Of a stretch of 64,000 nucleotides of DNA, positions 43,811-56,045 are shown piece after piece (positions within the stretch are counted from its first letter, which is position 1; each line of letters starts with the position of its first letter). This DNA is from Geosiphon pyriformis. Its lineage: Eukaryota; Glomeromycota; Glomeromycetes; Archaeosporales; Geosiphonaceae. The notes beneath the pieces were generated by a model. That model saw nothing but the letters and a program-made list of their open reading frames with translations. It was not told where the DNA came from and searched no databases. The stretch covers positions 551,719 through 615,718 of the forward strand of contig JAAOMT010000523.1 of assembly GCA_016748015.1 (NCBI GenBank). Reading direction: 5' to 3'. Made by a program: the position numbers and the translations under genes.

Positions 43811-44798
43811 CTATTAATTAGCATGAAATTATTCTTATAATTCTTATCATTAATTAACATGTTAATATCAATTCAAATTATTACTTATTATTTAATCAAT
43901 TTATTACATATCACGATTCAATTAATAATCCAATTAGTACAACAGAAAGTAAAATGATTAAATTACATAATACCCTGAACTTTGTAACATTCTAAAATTC
44001 GCTGAAATTTACAGAAATTCGTCAAAATTTATATGAAATTTGCCGAAATTTATAGAAATTCGCCAAAATTATGAATAGTTCACTCAAATTAATCAATAGT
44101 TCAGTGAAATAACTTGTAGTTTATTAAAATGTATCTTTAGTTTGCCAAAATTTGAGCAAAAAGAAAAAGTGTAAGTTCATAGACTAGTACTACAACAAGT
44201 TGTATAAAAAAAGAACTTTTCTTTTCAAGAAAATGTATCTTACTTTAGATTTATCACTTAGAATCAGTCTATACACACAAAAAAAAATAAATATTAAATA
44301 ATTCGAAAAACCAAATTCTTAATTATTGTACTTGGAAAATTTCCAAAACCCAACTAACGTTTTGAAATTGATTAGCTACCAATTTCAGTAAACTGTTAGT
44401 GACTCCAGGTCTGGATAGAAAACGTTTCCCTTGACAGAATTCAATTTCTTTTACATTTCTTTTATTTATTTTTTATTTTTTTATTACAATTATTAGGGTA
44501 GTCTACAGACAAGATTCCTGTAGAAGAGTTGACTTTTACAGCAAAGTAACTATACATTTTAGTGAGTTTTTAGACAAGCAATTCTTGGGAAAGAGTTGAC
44601 ATTTACTACAATGTAACTATACAAAGTAACTGGTATGAAATTGGCCATTCCACTTATAAGCCCAGCAGTTCAAATTATAGGAGATAATTTGAAGATAAAT
44701 TCAGTTACTGGAGGTCCAATTACTTCTAGAAAATGTGAATTTACAACAAACAAACATTAACAACATTTAAAAAAAGAGACCAAAAACCTCTGGTAACA
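43791..44798 (+). repeat. G2b 3' LTR
   Basis: 1008 bp, 21 bp longer than its partner because the U3 array (about 43995-44070) has one more AAATTCGCCGAAATT-type unit. It ends CCTCTGGTAACA, then GCAT and the rest of the G1c LTR. Confidence 0.92.
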
Positions 44799-45311
44799 GC
44801 ATTACAAGTTAGTATTCCATCAATAACTGTAATCAAAAGCTATTGTTCCCATGTAGTTAAGTATCAATTTCTATTAACATGAAATGTTGATAGTGAAGAG
44901 TGGATTGAGATAGTAAATAATTATTTATTAATATTTGTGTTGTGGACAGTTGCTTAGATTAAATCTAAATTGAGAGGTCTCTAATAGGAGAATTCTGCCT
45001 TTTTTTTACTTTTAACGTTACCACTATATATATATAATTGATGTTCTATGAGATCACTGACATTCCCGAGTAATGTGCTATGATTTTTTGAGCAATGCTC
45101 ATACTGCTGAGCAATGTGCTCTAATTTTCTAACATTGCTCTACATTGCTGAACTATGTGCTGTGCTTTCTGATATTGCTCCACATTACTGAGCAATGTGC
45201 TGTGATTTTTGTTATTGCTCTATATTGTTGAGCAATGTGCTCATATGTTAAATACTATTCACTTATTGGTCTACTATTTTCCCTATATCTGTTTTCTTTT
45301 TATGAGTAACA
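44799..45311 (-). repeat. G1c 3' LTR, right part
   Basis: Continues the LTR broken at 34982 (TTAGTATTCCATCAATAAC block), with TATATATATA near 45025-45035 and a palindrome array of about five units (45061-45245: GAGCAATGTGCT and reverse forms). It ends TTATGAGTAACA at 45311. Confidence 0.88.
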
Positions 45312-45319
45312 TTATCTTC

Positions 45320-45570
45320 TTCTTTTTAATATTAAGCTCTGTCAAAATCTTCATTCTAAATTAGCTCTAATACTTTTTTTTCTAATATTGTTTGTTCAAC
45401 TTTATTTTTCACGTCTTCTACTTGTATATTGTTCATTTTTTCCCATTGGTTAATGGTTATGGTTTCCATGTTCAAAAGTTGTTAACTTAAGGCCTGGAAT
45501 AATTGTTGAGCTATGATGTGAATATAATCTGGTATTTCCATTTTTCTTGGTTGCTTTTGTCATGTATACT
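45320..45570 (-). pseudogene. G1c accessory ORF, internally deleted
   Basis: The N terminus (MEIPDYIHIIAQQLFQALS) joins directly to the C-terminal part (NMETITINQWEKMNN … FDRA-stop-Y). About 400 bp present in G1a, which hold the YYxLGxxL and LYxxF helices, are missing. Confidence 0.6.
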
Positions 45571-45599
45571 GTGTCTTTATATATTCTTTTATTGTTTGA

Positions 45600-47030
45600 T
45601 TTTACGTGTTTGGTTTAATGATTATAATTGGTTCCAGATCTTGTAGAATTTTATCTAATTGGATTAGTATTCATTGTACTTCTAATTGTGGAATGTTATT
45701 GGTGGATGATAATACTATTTAGTGATATGGTTTCAGTTGATTACCATGTGCTGCTTTGGCTAAGATTTTGTTGTCCTATCTTAATTTATAAGCTCTATTT
45801 CCAAGAATTTCTTCTATGTGAAATGGTCTATCTCATTTGGGATCAAATTTTCCACTCTATTGTTTTTCCGCTTTGGTATAATATAGAAGTACTTTGTCTT
45901 TAATCTTAAATTCAATTGGTTTATCTGGTAATTGGTTATCATGTCATTCTTTTTGCTTTTCTTGAGACTTTTGGATGTTATTAGCTGCTTTTTATTGTCT
46001 GTTTTTTAGTGTTTCTATTAAGTCATATGTTTTTCTCAACAATGTTTCTTAGAAATTAGCTTCTGTTATTGGTTTAGTTGGGTATGTGTTAACTTCTATC
46101 TCAACTAGTAATGTTGCTGTTCTACTGTATACTAATTTAAATAGTGTTGCTTATGTAGTATCTTGTCTTATTGTCCAATAAGCAAATAATACTGATAGTA
46201 TAACCAAATCTCATTCATCTTGGTTTTTTTGACTGATTTTGGTGATTGCTTCACACAATGTTCTATTGAATCTTTCAACTAGTCTATTGGTTTGTGAATA
46301 ATATGGTAATAATAATGATCTTTTTATTCCAAATCTTTGACTTAATTCTGTTAATGTTCTATTCACAAAATAAGTTCCTTGATCTAATAGTAGTTCTTTT
46401 GGACATTTATGTTAACAAATCAAATCTTGATGGACAAATTTGGCAATGGATTCTGCATCTGTTCTTTGGATGGCTTTTGCTTCTGGCCATTTAGTGAGAT
46501 AGTCCATGGCTACTGCAATATATTTGTTGCTTTTGCTAGTAATTGTTAGTGATCTGACTAAGTCAATTTTAATTTGATCAAATAGTTGTCCCACTTTGAT
46601 TGGTCTTAATAGTTTACTTGGTCTTGTTTCTTCTCTTTTCTAATAAGCATTACAGTTCTAAACATATTGAATGATGTCTGGGTACATTAATGGCCAATAG
46701 TATCTTTTTCTGGTTTTTTCTATAATTGCTTCTTTATGAAAATGTCCTGTTATTGGATCTGAGTGCATGTTGAACAATATTGTTTCTTTTTCTGATTCTG
46801 TAATTATTCTGGTTGGTTGGTCTGGATTTCTTCTGTTTTTCCAGTAAAGTATATTTTAATGATTGATAAAATATTTTAATTGCTGTTTTATGTTGTTTTG
46901 TTTTTTTTGAAATAATTTCTCCTTGAACAATTGGGTATTTATATAATGCTAGAGTTGTTGATATTTTTGTGTATTCATTTTTTTGTTATATTTTTTGGTT
47001 TGAAATGTTTTTTTTTTTAGATTTGTTTCA
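45600..47030 (-). pseudogene. G1c integrase
   Basis: ORF 46412-46594 covers GQLFDQIKIDLVRSL and KWPEAKAIQRTDAESI. The zinc domain lies at about 46620-46790 (HSDPITGHFHKEA, a Cys pair partly lost). The D-35-E segment lies at about 46270-46410, and the C-terminal IKDKVLLYYTKAEKQ region near 45870. Frameshifts and stops elsewhere. Confidence 0.84.
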
Positions 47031-47500
47031 TTTACAACAATCTGTTGGCATTTCCATTGTCTTTTCTCTTTTTATAATGTACTGTATAATTGAATGGTAA
47101 AAGTTCTATTTTCCATTTGGCATGGCAATTGTCTGCAAATTTTTGTTTCTGAATTGAAGTCAATTTTTTGTGATCAGTGTACATATCAAACTTTTGACTC
47201 AAGTATTTTTTCCATTTAATAACAGCTCAATAGATAGCTAAGTGTTTTAGTGCTGGAGTTCTATAGTTCTTTTCAGTTGAACTTAAACTTTTACTGGTGT
47301 AAGCTACTAGATGTTCTCTTCCATTTGGTCTTTTCTGTGATAATACAACTCCTAATGCTTGGCCTGATGCATCAGTGGTGATAATAAATGGTTTGCTGTA
47401 ATCTGAATACATCAACACTAGAGCTTGAATAAGCTTTCTTCTTAATGTGTCAAATGTTTTTTGTTGAGCTTCAGTCCATTCATACTTCACATTCTTGGTT
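47030..47500 (-). pseudogene. G1c RNase H
   Basis: Within the open minus-strand stretch 47227-47817: [61 protein letters not shown]. Then YTDHKKLTSIQKQKFADN and the NYTVHYKKRK end. RT and RNase H are in one frame here, which is how the frameshift in G1a was found. Confidence 0.87.
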
Positions 47501-48440
47501 TGTAGATGATAGAATGGCTGAGCTAGTTTAGAAAAGTCCTTGATGAAGTGGTAATAATAGCCTGCAAATCCCAAAAATGCTCTTAGTTTTATTAAGTTGA
47601 TTGGTACCAGAAAGTTCTTAACTATTTCAATCTTGTCTAGATCAGTTTTGATTCTATCTTTGCTCATCACATGTCCCAAAAACCTGAGTTCAGTTTTTCC
47701 AAAAAAGCACTTAGTTGCATTTAGTTTCAATCCGGCTTTTCTGAGTCTTTCAAATATATGTTGGAGATAATGCAGATGATCATCGAATGTTTTTAAGAAC
47801 ACATTAGTGTTATCCAAGTATATGACTACTGAATTTTATAGCAGTCCAGTATAGACAATTTCCATAAGCTGTTGAAATGTTGCTGGAGCATTCATTAAGC
47901 CAAATGGCATTACTTCGAATTTGAAATTCTCTTCTCATGTTGTAAAAGCTGTTTTCTCTTTATCCTCTGGCTTTATGGCTACTTGCCAATAACCACTGTC
48001 TAGATCCAATATTGAGAACCATTTTTTTCTTCCAAAAGTGTCGAACAGCTCTTGAATCTTTGGAGTTGGGTAACTGTCTTTTTTTGTTACTCTATTCAGT
48101 TTCCAGTAGTCTACATAAAACCGGATTTTCCCTTTTTCTTATGAACCAGTACCACTGATAATGACCATAGACTCATTAATGACTGAATTAGCCCATTGTC
48201 AAGCATTTAGTTAATTTCTTGATGAATGATCTTATGGCTGGCTGGTGGTATTCTATATGCTCTTTGTTTTATTGACATTGTATTTTCAGTCTTGATCTGG
48301 TGCTGGATTATGTTAGTTCTGCCAAATTCATTTTCACTAGCAAAAATGTCATTAAAATTGTTGATTAACATCTTAAGTTGCATTCACTGAAGTGGGTCTA
48401 AGTTTCCCAAATTTATCTGTTTCAATTGTTCCAGTTGAAG
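47500..48440 (-). pseudogene. G1c reverse transcriptase
   Basis: PPASHKIIHQEIN, FYVDYWKLNRVTKKDSYPTPK, DLDSGYWQVAIK, NFKFEVMPFGLMNAPATFQQLM, and the catalytic box Y-L-D-N at 47809-47820. Then KCFFGKTELRFLGHVMSKD and LRAFLGFAGYYYHFIKDFSK. Apart from the box and a few stops it is one of the better preserved RTs. Confidence 0.88.
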
Positions 48441-48479
48441 CAGATAATATTTGCTTTGTTTATAAATGATTTGTGATGT

Positions 48480-49260
48480 GATATCTACATATCCACAAAG
48501 CTATGAAAAATCTGGAATGTAATTTGGTGGTTGATCTTCAACTTCAGTGGTTAATGTCCAATGATGGTTCTTTTTGGTATCTCAATGACATTTCCAGTTG
48601 TGTTGTAGATAAAGATTTTGATGTTTTTGGGGCTTTTGGCTAATATGTAAAGATTAGTGAATTCAATCTTTTCTGATTTACAAATGGTGGCTTCTGTTTC
48701 AAACAATTAAGCTTAATTTTTTACTTTTTTTTTATGACTAACATATACTGGTCATATGGTGGAATGGAAATTGGTTGACAGGTTAAGATAATTTCTCTTT
48801 TGTCAACAATTTTTTCCTCTGCCATATTGACTGGTATATTTATTCTACCCATTGATCCAAATTTCTGTATCCCTCTTGCTGTCATATCTAGTTCTTCTCT
48901 CTTTCCTACTGAAACTAACTAAGCTATTTTCACCAGAGGTAAGAATATTGCCTGTGCTATTTTTTTATTTGGCTTTATAATATAGGTTTTTTCTGAGTCA
49001 TTTTGTAGCATGGCAATAATATTTCTTACGTATTTCACATCAATTATTCCTCCTCTAATGTTGATTCCTTTTTTTGCTAAATTACTCCTAGCTACTAATT
49101 GAACTATGGTTGTTGCTGAAATTTTCAGAGCTATTTTGAGATCAATACATGTGCATAAATTTGGTTCCAATTTGATGGTTTCTTTTTCCAGATATCTTAA
49201 ATCAAACTCTGTGTTAGTATTATGCACACGTTCTGGCATAATACCTTCATTATTGTTACT
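48480..49260 (-). pseudogene. G1c dUTPase with C-terminal extension
   Basis: Motif 1 TEFDLRYLE, motif 2 VARSNLAKKG, motif 3 GGIIDVKYVRN (first Asp kept), motif 4 KKIAQAIF, motif 5 GIQKFGSMG (near-complete). ORF 48919-49239 carries motifs 1-4. The extension follows to about 48500, with one frameshift near 48560. Confidence 0.86.
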
Positions 49261-50200
49261 ATACCATTTAAGTTTCTGCTCCTTAAAAAGATCAAGAAGT
49301 GCAATATATATTTAAGGGTTTGAATTGGAGTTTGAATTATTAATATTTTTGTTGCCATATTAAGTAGAGCTAGAACTGGTGTTTTTGTTATTATTATTGT
49401 CGGAGTTTGAATTGGAATTGAAAACTGATTCCAATTCCAATGTGCAGCTGCTGATTGGTTCTTCTTCTGGGATCATGTAGATCATGCATGGTGGTGGATT
49501 GTAAATAAGATCATACTCATTGCAATACTGGAAGTCACATGGGATCAGACAGTGGTCACATAATCAGGTGTTTATTTCTTCCAAGCATTGTTCTTGCTCT
49601 TCTCTGGTGGGTGCCAAATTCTGGTAGTGCTCATGAAATTCTTCTGGGCCTATCTCTATGTTGAGAAATGCCTCTGGGTTTGATATAAGAATAATGTCAA
49701 CTGGTTCTGGTGGGTTGTTTTTGATTTCTAAGATTTTATTGGATGTGGCTCCTTCAATTTTGGCATTGGCCATATGCCAGATCTTGTCCATATTGTGTGG
49801 ATATCTGTCCAAGTGATTGATTGCTTGATGCCAAGTTGCAGTAATAGGCATTCCACAACTTATCCAGTTGCTAATTAGGATTGTGTATTGGCATAAAGCA
49901 TTGCACATTCCTCCTTGTCCAGGAATGTCATTTCACATTCCTTTATCAAGTAGTTGTTCATCACAAGCAAGACATGGTTCGTTGTCCCACTTGTCTTGCC
50001 TTTTTGAGTAGCCATAGCATTTATGGTAATAAGGTTTGCAATAATAATGGGTTTGCATTCAGTAATCTTTGTCTAGCGTGATCCAAGCTCTCATGGAAGA
50101 AAGTTTTTTTCTACAGTTCTTGCATTTGAGAGGTATATATGGTGGCTCTTTTATTGGTTTCCATGAGTATTTTTATTTCTAGCCACTAGTTATTTCTTCT
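49261..50200 (-). pseudogene. G1c Cys-rich double module
   Basis: Module A: CKNCRKKLSSM, HYYCKPYYHKCYGYSKR, KWDNEPCLACDEQLLDKG, MCNALCQYTILISNWI. Linker 49564-49908: WHQAINHLDRYPHNMDKIWH, EEFHEHYQNLAPTREEQEQ. Module B: LCDHCLIPCDFQYCNEYDLIYN (last Cys reads Tyr), then an Asp/Asn/Ser-rich spacer. This is the clearest full-length view of the module in G1. Confidence 0.74.
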
Positions 50201-51000
50201 GTAACAATGGTTTTTTCAAGTAGGTCTTTTTACTTCCTTTTTTCTTTTCTTTTGTCAATTTTTTCCCATTCCCAAGTTGGTAGCTTGTTCTGATTGTGGT
50301 TAGTTTTCCAGATTTAGTTGGCATTCCAAGTAAGTTTGGTTTTGTTCTGTTTTCTTTTGCCATTGTTGTCCCAGGAAAGTATAGATGGTAGTTCATTGTG
50401 ATCTTTATCTGTCCAGGACATTTGATAAGCTTTCCAGATAGATTTCTTTTTTTCTTCTTCAAATTTGACAAGTGGTGCTGATGGTGTGGTGATGGGCTTA
50501 AAATGGCCACACATGGCTGGTACTCATATGTGTTGGCTGTTTTGGCTGATTTGCAACTCTTGGGTGGTCCAGTCAAGCATTGCATTTGTTTTGAACAGCC
50601 AGTTGTTACCGACTAGAGCTTGGTATTGGGTGGCTTCTATGACTAGTACTTTAATTGGTATGATAAGGCTATTAACTTCAAATAAGAAGTTATCTATCTT
50701 ACTGATGGGAGTCTTTGTAGTTCTATCAACTGTAATAATCCTGGTGCTGGCAGTGCAATCAACTTAGCAATCTAATTAGTTCATGAGTTGTCAGGTGATT
50801 ATACTGTCTGTTGATCCACTATTAAATATCAGCTTAATAGAGTGACCATTAACTTTAGTGTCAGTATACATGGCCGTGATTGGTTTGGTGTCTAGAATGG
50901 CTCCACTAAATAATGGGACTGGTGTAATTTTATCAAGATCAAAAAAAATATGGCAGCTAGTGTTTTGTCTTCAGTACTGGTGGCTAGAGGTATATTACTA
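50200..51000 (-). pseudogene. G1c aspartic protease and C-terminal Lys-rich linker
   Basis: ITAMYTDTKVNGHSIKLI precedes N-S-G-S at about 50805-50816 (catalytic Asp reads Asn). IITRQLMN, IITVDRTTKTP and VGNNWLFKTNAMLDWTTQE follow. A Lys/Trp-rich linker at 50190-50510 (FKPITTPSAPLVKFEEE) leads to the Cys module. Confidence 0.78.
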
Positions 51001-53330
51001 GTAAGTAATTTGTTTTGGTTGGGTTCTAGGTTGTTGGATATTGTGTTTTCTGGAGTAACCAGGAGACTTAAGTAGTATTGAGAATTTTGGTTTTGGATGT
51101 GCCCAGTTCTGGAATTCCAAGAATGTGATCCTGTTGATAAGTGAAAGGAACTGGAGATCAGTTGATAGATAACTATCGCTGATTTCCAGTTTTGACTGAC
51201 TCTTGATCTGGAATTTTCTGATGTTATTTGAGCTGAATTTGGTGATGGTGTTTAAAGTTGCTGAAGTGAATATATTGCTGATGACTGTGATTGATATAGT
51301 ACTTGTGGCTGCAGTTAATAAATTGAAGATTAATATATGATTGGTTGATAAATTGGTTGTTGCATCAAGAGCAGGTAATTCTGATAATATTGTTCTGGTA
51401 ATTAATTACTAACATAATTTTGAGTTTTTAGTCAGCAATCAGGATTTCGATACTGATAAACTGATCTCTGGTCACTTATTTTTTTTTGGCATTCAAATTG
51501 CAAATGTCTTTGTTTGCCACAATAGTAGTATGTATGCGTTTCCTGTTGCCACCATTAATTGGTCGAGGATAATACTAGACGTAACTGATTTTGGAAGTAA
51601 TTTCCATTTTCCTGATTGTTGCATCATTGTGGAGGTTAATAAATGGCTTAATTTGTGTTAGCTAAGTATCCCTCTAATTTCTGATTGATAGAGTCACTGA
51701 ATTGCTTCAATTTGGAGTCTAAGTCAGATAATTCATTCATTACTAGATTTACAGTTTGGGCATGGTTGGCTTCAAGTTTAGTGGCTTCAAAATCTCTGGC
51801 ATTCATAACAGCAGCTTGAAAATCTGCTGGATGCATTGGACATACACGTTGGAGGATGCTACTGTACAGGCCTCTAATGAATTGATTTAAGATTTGTGGC
51901 ACTGTAAAATAGTCAGCCTATATGGCCTAAATTTGGTGTAGATTTCTGTGAAAGTGTCCCAAACAGGTAGTAACTGTTTCAGTTTCTCTTTGTTTGATGA
52001 TAGTAAAAGTATTTGCCAGGCAGTTGATACTATTGTTGTTACTGAAATATCTTAAAAATTCTATTTTGAATGTGTCAAAAGTTTGTGGTTTCTGGGCCAA
52101 ACTTTAATACCATAAATCAGTGGTATTTTGAAAAAAATAGGGAATGGCTTGGAGAGCTCTTGCGTTGTTCTATCCATTGGCCATGATGGTCTTTTCAACA
52201 TCATTGAGCCATATCTGGGCATTATCTTTTTTGTCTGTAAACTTTTTGAGTTTTGCTATTGGAGCGTAGGCCATTGGATCCAAGTTCAGTTGTTGTTGTT
52301 GTTGTGGTGGTTGTAATTATTGTTGTAGCTGTTGAAGTGGCTGTTGTGGTTGTTGGGACAGTTGAAGTGGCTGCTATTGAATTGGTTTAACAATCAGTTC
52401 AATTGGTGGTTGATTGATGATGATTACTGGAGATAAGTTTTGCTGATTAATTGTTTCAGGATTTGTATTGTTCAGATTTTGAGGAGTTTGAAAGTTCGAA
52501 GTTTCAATTTCTGGATTTTCTAAGTTAAAATCTTGCTGCATCTGAAAGTTTGGGGTTTTAATGTCCAAATTTTCTGAAATTGGTTTTTGGTAAGTAAATT
52601 CTTGATCTTTGGCTTTTTCTTCTTCTTTCTCTTTTGATTTTGTTATCTCCCAGAGACTTGCGTTTCCAAAATCTGGTTGAGGTGGCAGTGATCAGAATCC
52701 TAATAGCATTGGCAATTTTGATTAAAATTCTTCAAAGTAATTGCTGTATGGTCCTAATAACTCTGTTTTTCTTTGTGTAATTTGAAATGGAAAGCATTTA
52801 AAGATTGATGTTGTGTTTAATGTGGACGTGTCTGTTGATAAGATGTTGATGGCACTTCTGAGCATATAATGGTATGATGGATTGGTAGGTGATTTAACTC
52901 AGATCTTCTTCCAATTAGGTGGTTGTATTTGTTTTGGTGTTATTCCTGGGGTTTGTAATCTTTCTTTGTCTTTGTTTGCATAAGTGATGGGAAATTGTTG
53001 TTGTGTATACCTTTTAATGATTTGATTGATTTCTCTAATAATTGGTGCAAAACTGTAGTTTTTTGGTAAGCTGGTATGTTGAAATAATTCTGTATAGAAG
53101 TTTTCTCTTGCTGATTTGATGTTAACTGTTTCTTCTAAGCAATCTGTGATTTTATCATTGATGTAGAAGTTAAAGACTGATTCTGCTGGGAAATGATTAT
53201 TGTTCAATTTTAATTGTTGACTGTACTGTTGAAACAAGGATTTGGCAAATCCCAAATGGTTTGTCTCTATGATTTCTGATTCTGTCACTTTTGAATGATT
53301 GTTGATGGCACTGGTTCTCTGTAGAATTAT
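51000..53330 (-). pseudogene. G1c gag
   Basis: The N-terminal domain (52899-53288) reads LGFAKSLFQQYSQQLKLNNN, FPAESVFNFYINDKI. Then comes a Gln-rich stretch with GTT/GTG runs on the plus strand (52280-52380). The capsid domain (51650-52270) includes NQFIRGLYSSILQRVCPMHP and EANHAQTVNLVMNE. The knuckle at about 51490-51540 reads YYYCGKQRHLQFEC, the first Cys lost as in G1a. The N terminus begins at GTG, not ATG. Confidence 0.82.
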
Positions 53331-53332
53331 AC

Positions 53333-53350
53333 CTTACAGAGAGCACCAAA
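53333..53350 (-). promoter_or_regulatory. G1c primer-binding site
   Basis: On the minus strand TTTGGTGCTCTCTGTAAG follows the LTR end AACA. It shares the TGGTGCTCT core with G2. Confidence 0.62.
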
Positions 53351-54151
53351 TGTTACAAGTGATTATTTGGGGTCTTAAATCAAATAACAAACTCATAACT
53401 TGGTGCTTAGTATCTTAATGGTAGTAGTATTAGTATGTTGGTTGTATCTGAAGGTTTTGAATTGAGTTCTTTGTATAATGAACAAAGATTCAATGATAAT
53501 TTTTTCCGTAGCCTCTTGGAATTGCAATTCTGTCAAATTTTTTTCTTAGTGTAGTGGCCAGTAATCTTGGCAGGGATGTCTTTTTGATAAGCTATCCTTA
53601 AATTTTCAATTCATATACCCTTCCTTTGGGGTTTTTTACTAGGCTATTCTTGACATCAATAATTTAGTGCTTTTTTATTAATTAGTAAACAACAGTAAAT
53701 CAAAGAAAGAAAATAAAGAGAATAAAAAAAATAAGTCAAGGTGTTACAAATTAGTATTCCGGCAATAGCTGTAATCAAGAGCTATTATTCCCATATAGTT
53801 AAGTATCAATTTCTATCAACATAAAATATTGATAGTGAAAAGTGGATTGAGATAGTAAATAATTATTTATTGATATTTGTATTGTGGATGGTTGCTTAGA
53901 TTAAATCTAAACTGAAAAATCTCTAATGAAAGAATTCTGCTTTTTTTCTACTTCTAACATTACTGCTATATATACATAATTGATGTTTTACGAGATTGTT
54001 TACATTCCCAAGTGATGTGCTATAATTTCTTGAGCAATGTGCTGTGATTTCTGTTATTGTTCTATATTGCTAAGCAATGTGCTCACGTGCTAAATACTAT
54101 TTACTTATTGGTCTACTATTTTCTCTATATCTGTTTTTTTTATAAATAACA
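53351..54151 (-). repeat. G1c 5' LTR
   Basis: 801 bp; on the minus strand TGTTATTTATAAAAAA to AATCACTTGTAACA. TATATATA lies near 53970. The palindrome array (54000-54090) has only two or three units against about five in the partner LTR, which explains most of the 107-bp length difference. Confidence 0.92.
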
Positions 54152-54820
54152 GTGATATTTTCGGTTCCAGGTATATTATCATTAATATTTCTGAGATTTA
54201 AGTTTTCTGATATATTAAGATAAGTTGACTGGAAATTTGGGTAGTTTGCATTTGTTTGCTGATTAGGTTCTACATGATTAAGATTTCTAGTAATAATTGC
54301 ATTTTGACCTAATACTGGCTGGCTTCAAAACTCTGAATGCCAGTTTAGATTTGGAATTGCTGGTCATTGCTGGTAAGTTCTTTGATTTTGGTATGTAGTA
54401 GGGTATTAGTGTGTATTGATTTCTGAGCATTTAGAAAGTGCATAATAATTATTTTTATTGGCATATTGCTCAATTTTGGGATGAATTTGAACAATAATTG
54501 TGGCTAATGCTGTTGTTTCTTTTGTAGTAAATTTAGATAATTCCCTATATAATTAATGTTTTGTATCATTTGGTTCTTTTTTCTTTCCTATGTAATAATT
54601 TATTCTGGCATTAATGTAATAGGTGAGAGCATTTTCAGCTGAACAATACTCTTCTGGTAATCCAAAATTACTTTGATGTTGTAAATAAAAGGCATGGCAA
54701 AATTCAACAACAGTGAGATTAGGAGCTTTTGTCATCACTTTTGTTTCTTCTTTTTTAGCAATAAATTATTGCTAATTATTATTTTCTTTTTGATTTTCTT
54801 TCCTCATAGAGTTCACTAAA
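54152..54820 (-). pseudogene. G4y gag, 5' part with internal deletion
   Basis: Starts GTG-ATG at 54733-54738, then TKAPNLTVVEFCHAFYLQHQ and ENALTYYINARINYY. The reading soon passes to a Gln/Asn/Tyr-rich tail (NQRTYQQ-like, about 54360-54400) and then DNIPGTENI next to the G1c insertion. The capsid domain seen in G4x is therefore absent. Primer site (TTTAGTGAACTCTATGAGG) at 54802-54820. Confidence 0.7.
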
Positions 54821-55616
54821 TGTTATGAAGGTGTTATTTTGGTATATTTTAATTGTTGATATCTCGTTTTAATTGCAATCAGTCTCTCGTGAGTTCTTCA
54901 ATTTTATGTGTTGGATATTAATGATAATGTACTGAAGATTTTCTCTTAATGTTGTGATATAAGTCTTCTTTTTAATTTTAGTTGTCTTTGTATGTTGTGT
55001 ATTTCTTTCCAAAGGCTAATCTGAAATCTACCTGCTGTCTGGAGTCTTCTCTGAAGCTATCTTTGCAATTGTTTGATGTGTTTCTCTAATCTAAAAACAC
55101 GGAATGTTAATGGTCTTTTCACAATTTCCCTAAGTATATAATAAAGCTTTTTCAATTTAATTAGTAATCACATGAATAATCTTGATCAGGAATTATTCTT
55201 CCAAAGAGTTCAGAGATAAAATGATAGTTTTATTTGCTAGAAAGGGTATGTAAATTCTATTATTAATTTTGTAATTGTGATGTTTATTCAATTTATTATT
55301 TTTTTTATTAATTTTTTTTGAATAAGATTTTATTTAGATATTTGTTGCTTCGAGTTGAAGCTGTTTTTTTCTTTATCATTAAAAACTATTGTATATATAT
55401 ATAATTATTGTTTTACAAAATAATGTTTTGTAATACTCTATTTCTATTATTTCTAAATAATGCTTGCTGCTTTTGCACAATAGTGCTTGTTGCTATTGTA
55501 AAATAGTGCTTGCTGTTATTTGTAAATCATTTTTTTTTATAAATTGTTGCTGTGCTATTTCATGATTGGCTAATTTATATTATTTATAATTCCTATTAAA
55601 TTCTTGAACTGTAACA
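54821..55616 (-). repeat. G4y 5' LTR
   Basis: 796 bp; on the minus strand TGTTACAGTTCAAGAATTT to CTTCATAACA. U3 array at about 55440-55560 (AATAGCAACAAGCAC units), TATATATATA near 55391-55401. It is the inverted partner type of 20122-20995, but belongs to a different insertion because the flanking target differs. Confidence 0.88.
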
Positions 55617-56045
55617 CCATCATGGTTCCAACAGAAGAACTTTTAAAAGAAAATTGGAAACAATAGACAGAACAATTTCCAATACCATACTACTACTATC
55701 AATTAGAACAAAAGTTGAACATTCAGAAATTATATCTTGATAAAGCCAAAAGAATATTCAATTAAGAAATAATACAGAATATTAAAAATATTATCAGGAA
55801 AAAGACAAATCTAACACTGTATATTAAAACAATCTATTAACTACACACAATATTCCAAAATTACCCAGAAATATTGTTACATCTTGACATGGAAACAATT
55901 ACCATTAACCAATAAGAAACAATGAACAATGTGCAAATCAAAAATATAAGAAACAAAGTTGAACAAACAGTATTAGAAAAAAAAGTATTAGACTTAATTC
56001 AAAGTAAAGATTTTAATAGAGCTCAATATTAAAAGAAAGAGATAA
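55617..56045 (+). pseudogene. G1e accessory ORF, 3' part
   Basis: Matches G1a 7240-7660: VPTEELLKENWKQ, IPYYYYQLEQKLNIQ, NPNTYIKTIY-like, LHLDMETITINQ, then NFNRAQY and a stop at 56030-56032, followed by a purine run. It is cut on the left by the G4y LTR. The rest of G1e is not in the window. Confidence 0.75.

Larger units (their letters stand above)
34983..44798 (+). mobile_element. Ty3/Gypsy element G2b, nested in the G1c LTR
   Basis: 9.8 kb with both LTRs, inserted inside one LTR of G1c. The flanks are GTGT and GCAT; both are one CpG-type transition from GCGT, so a 4-bp duplication is likely. It has the same domain order as G2a but is more decayed: an 11-bp loss near 38935, a frameshift before RT and a large integrase deletion. 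Confidence 0.93.
45312..53350 (-). mobile_element. Ty3/Gypsy element G1c, internal region
   Basis: A complete internal region between LTRs 34588-45311 (split) and 53351-54151. On the minus strand: primer site, gag, protease, Cys modules, dUTPase, RT, RNase H, integrase and a shortened accessory ORF. It is inserted in G4y between gag and protease, with flanks GTAA and GTGA. Confidence 0.93.

Noticed and set aside
20122-55616. One giant element bounded by inverted G4 LTRs
   Set aside because: The two G4 LTRs lie in different target sequences (middle of G1b, 3' part of G1e) and the interior is made of independent nested insertions.
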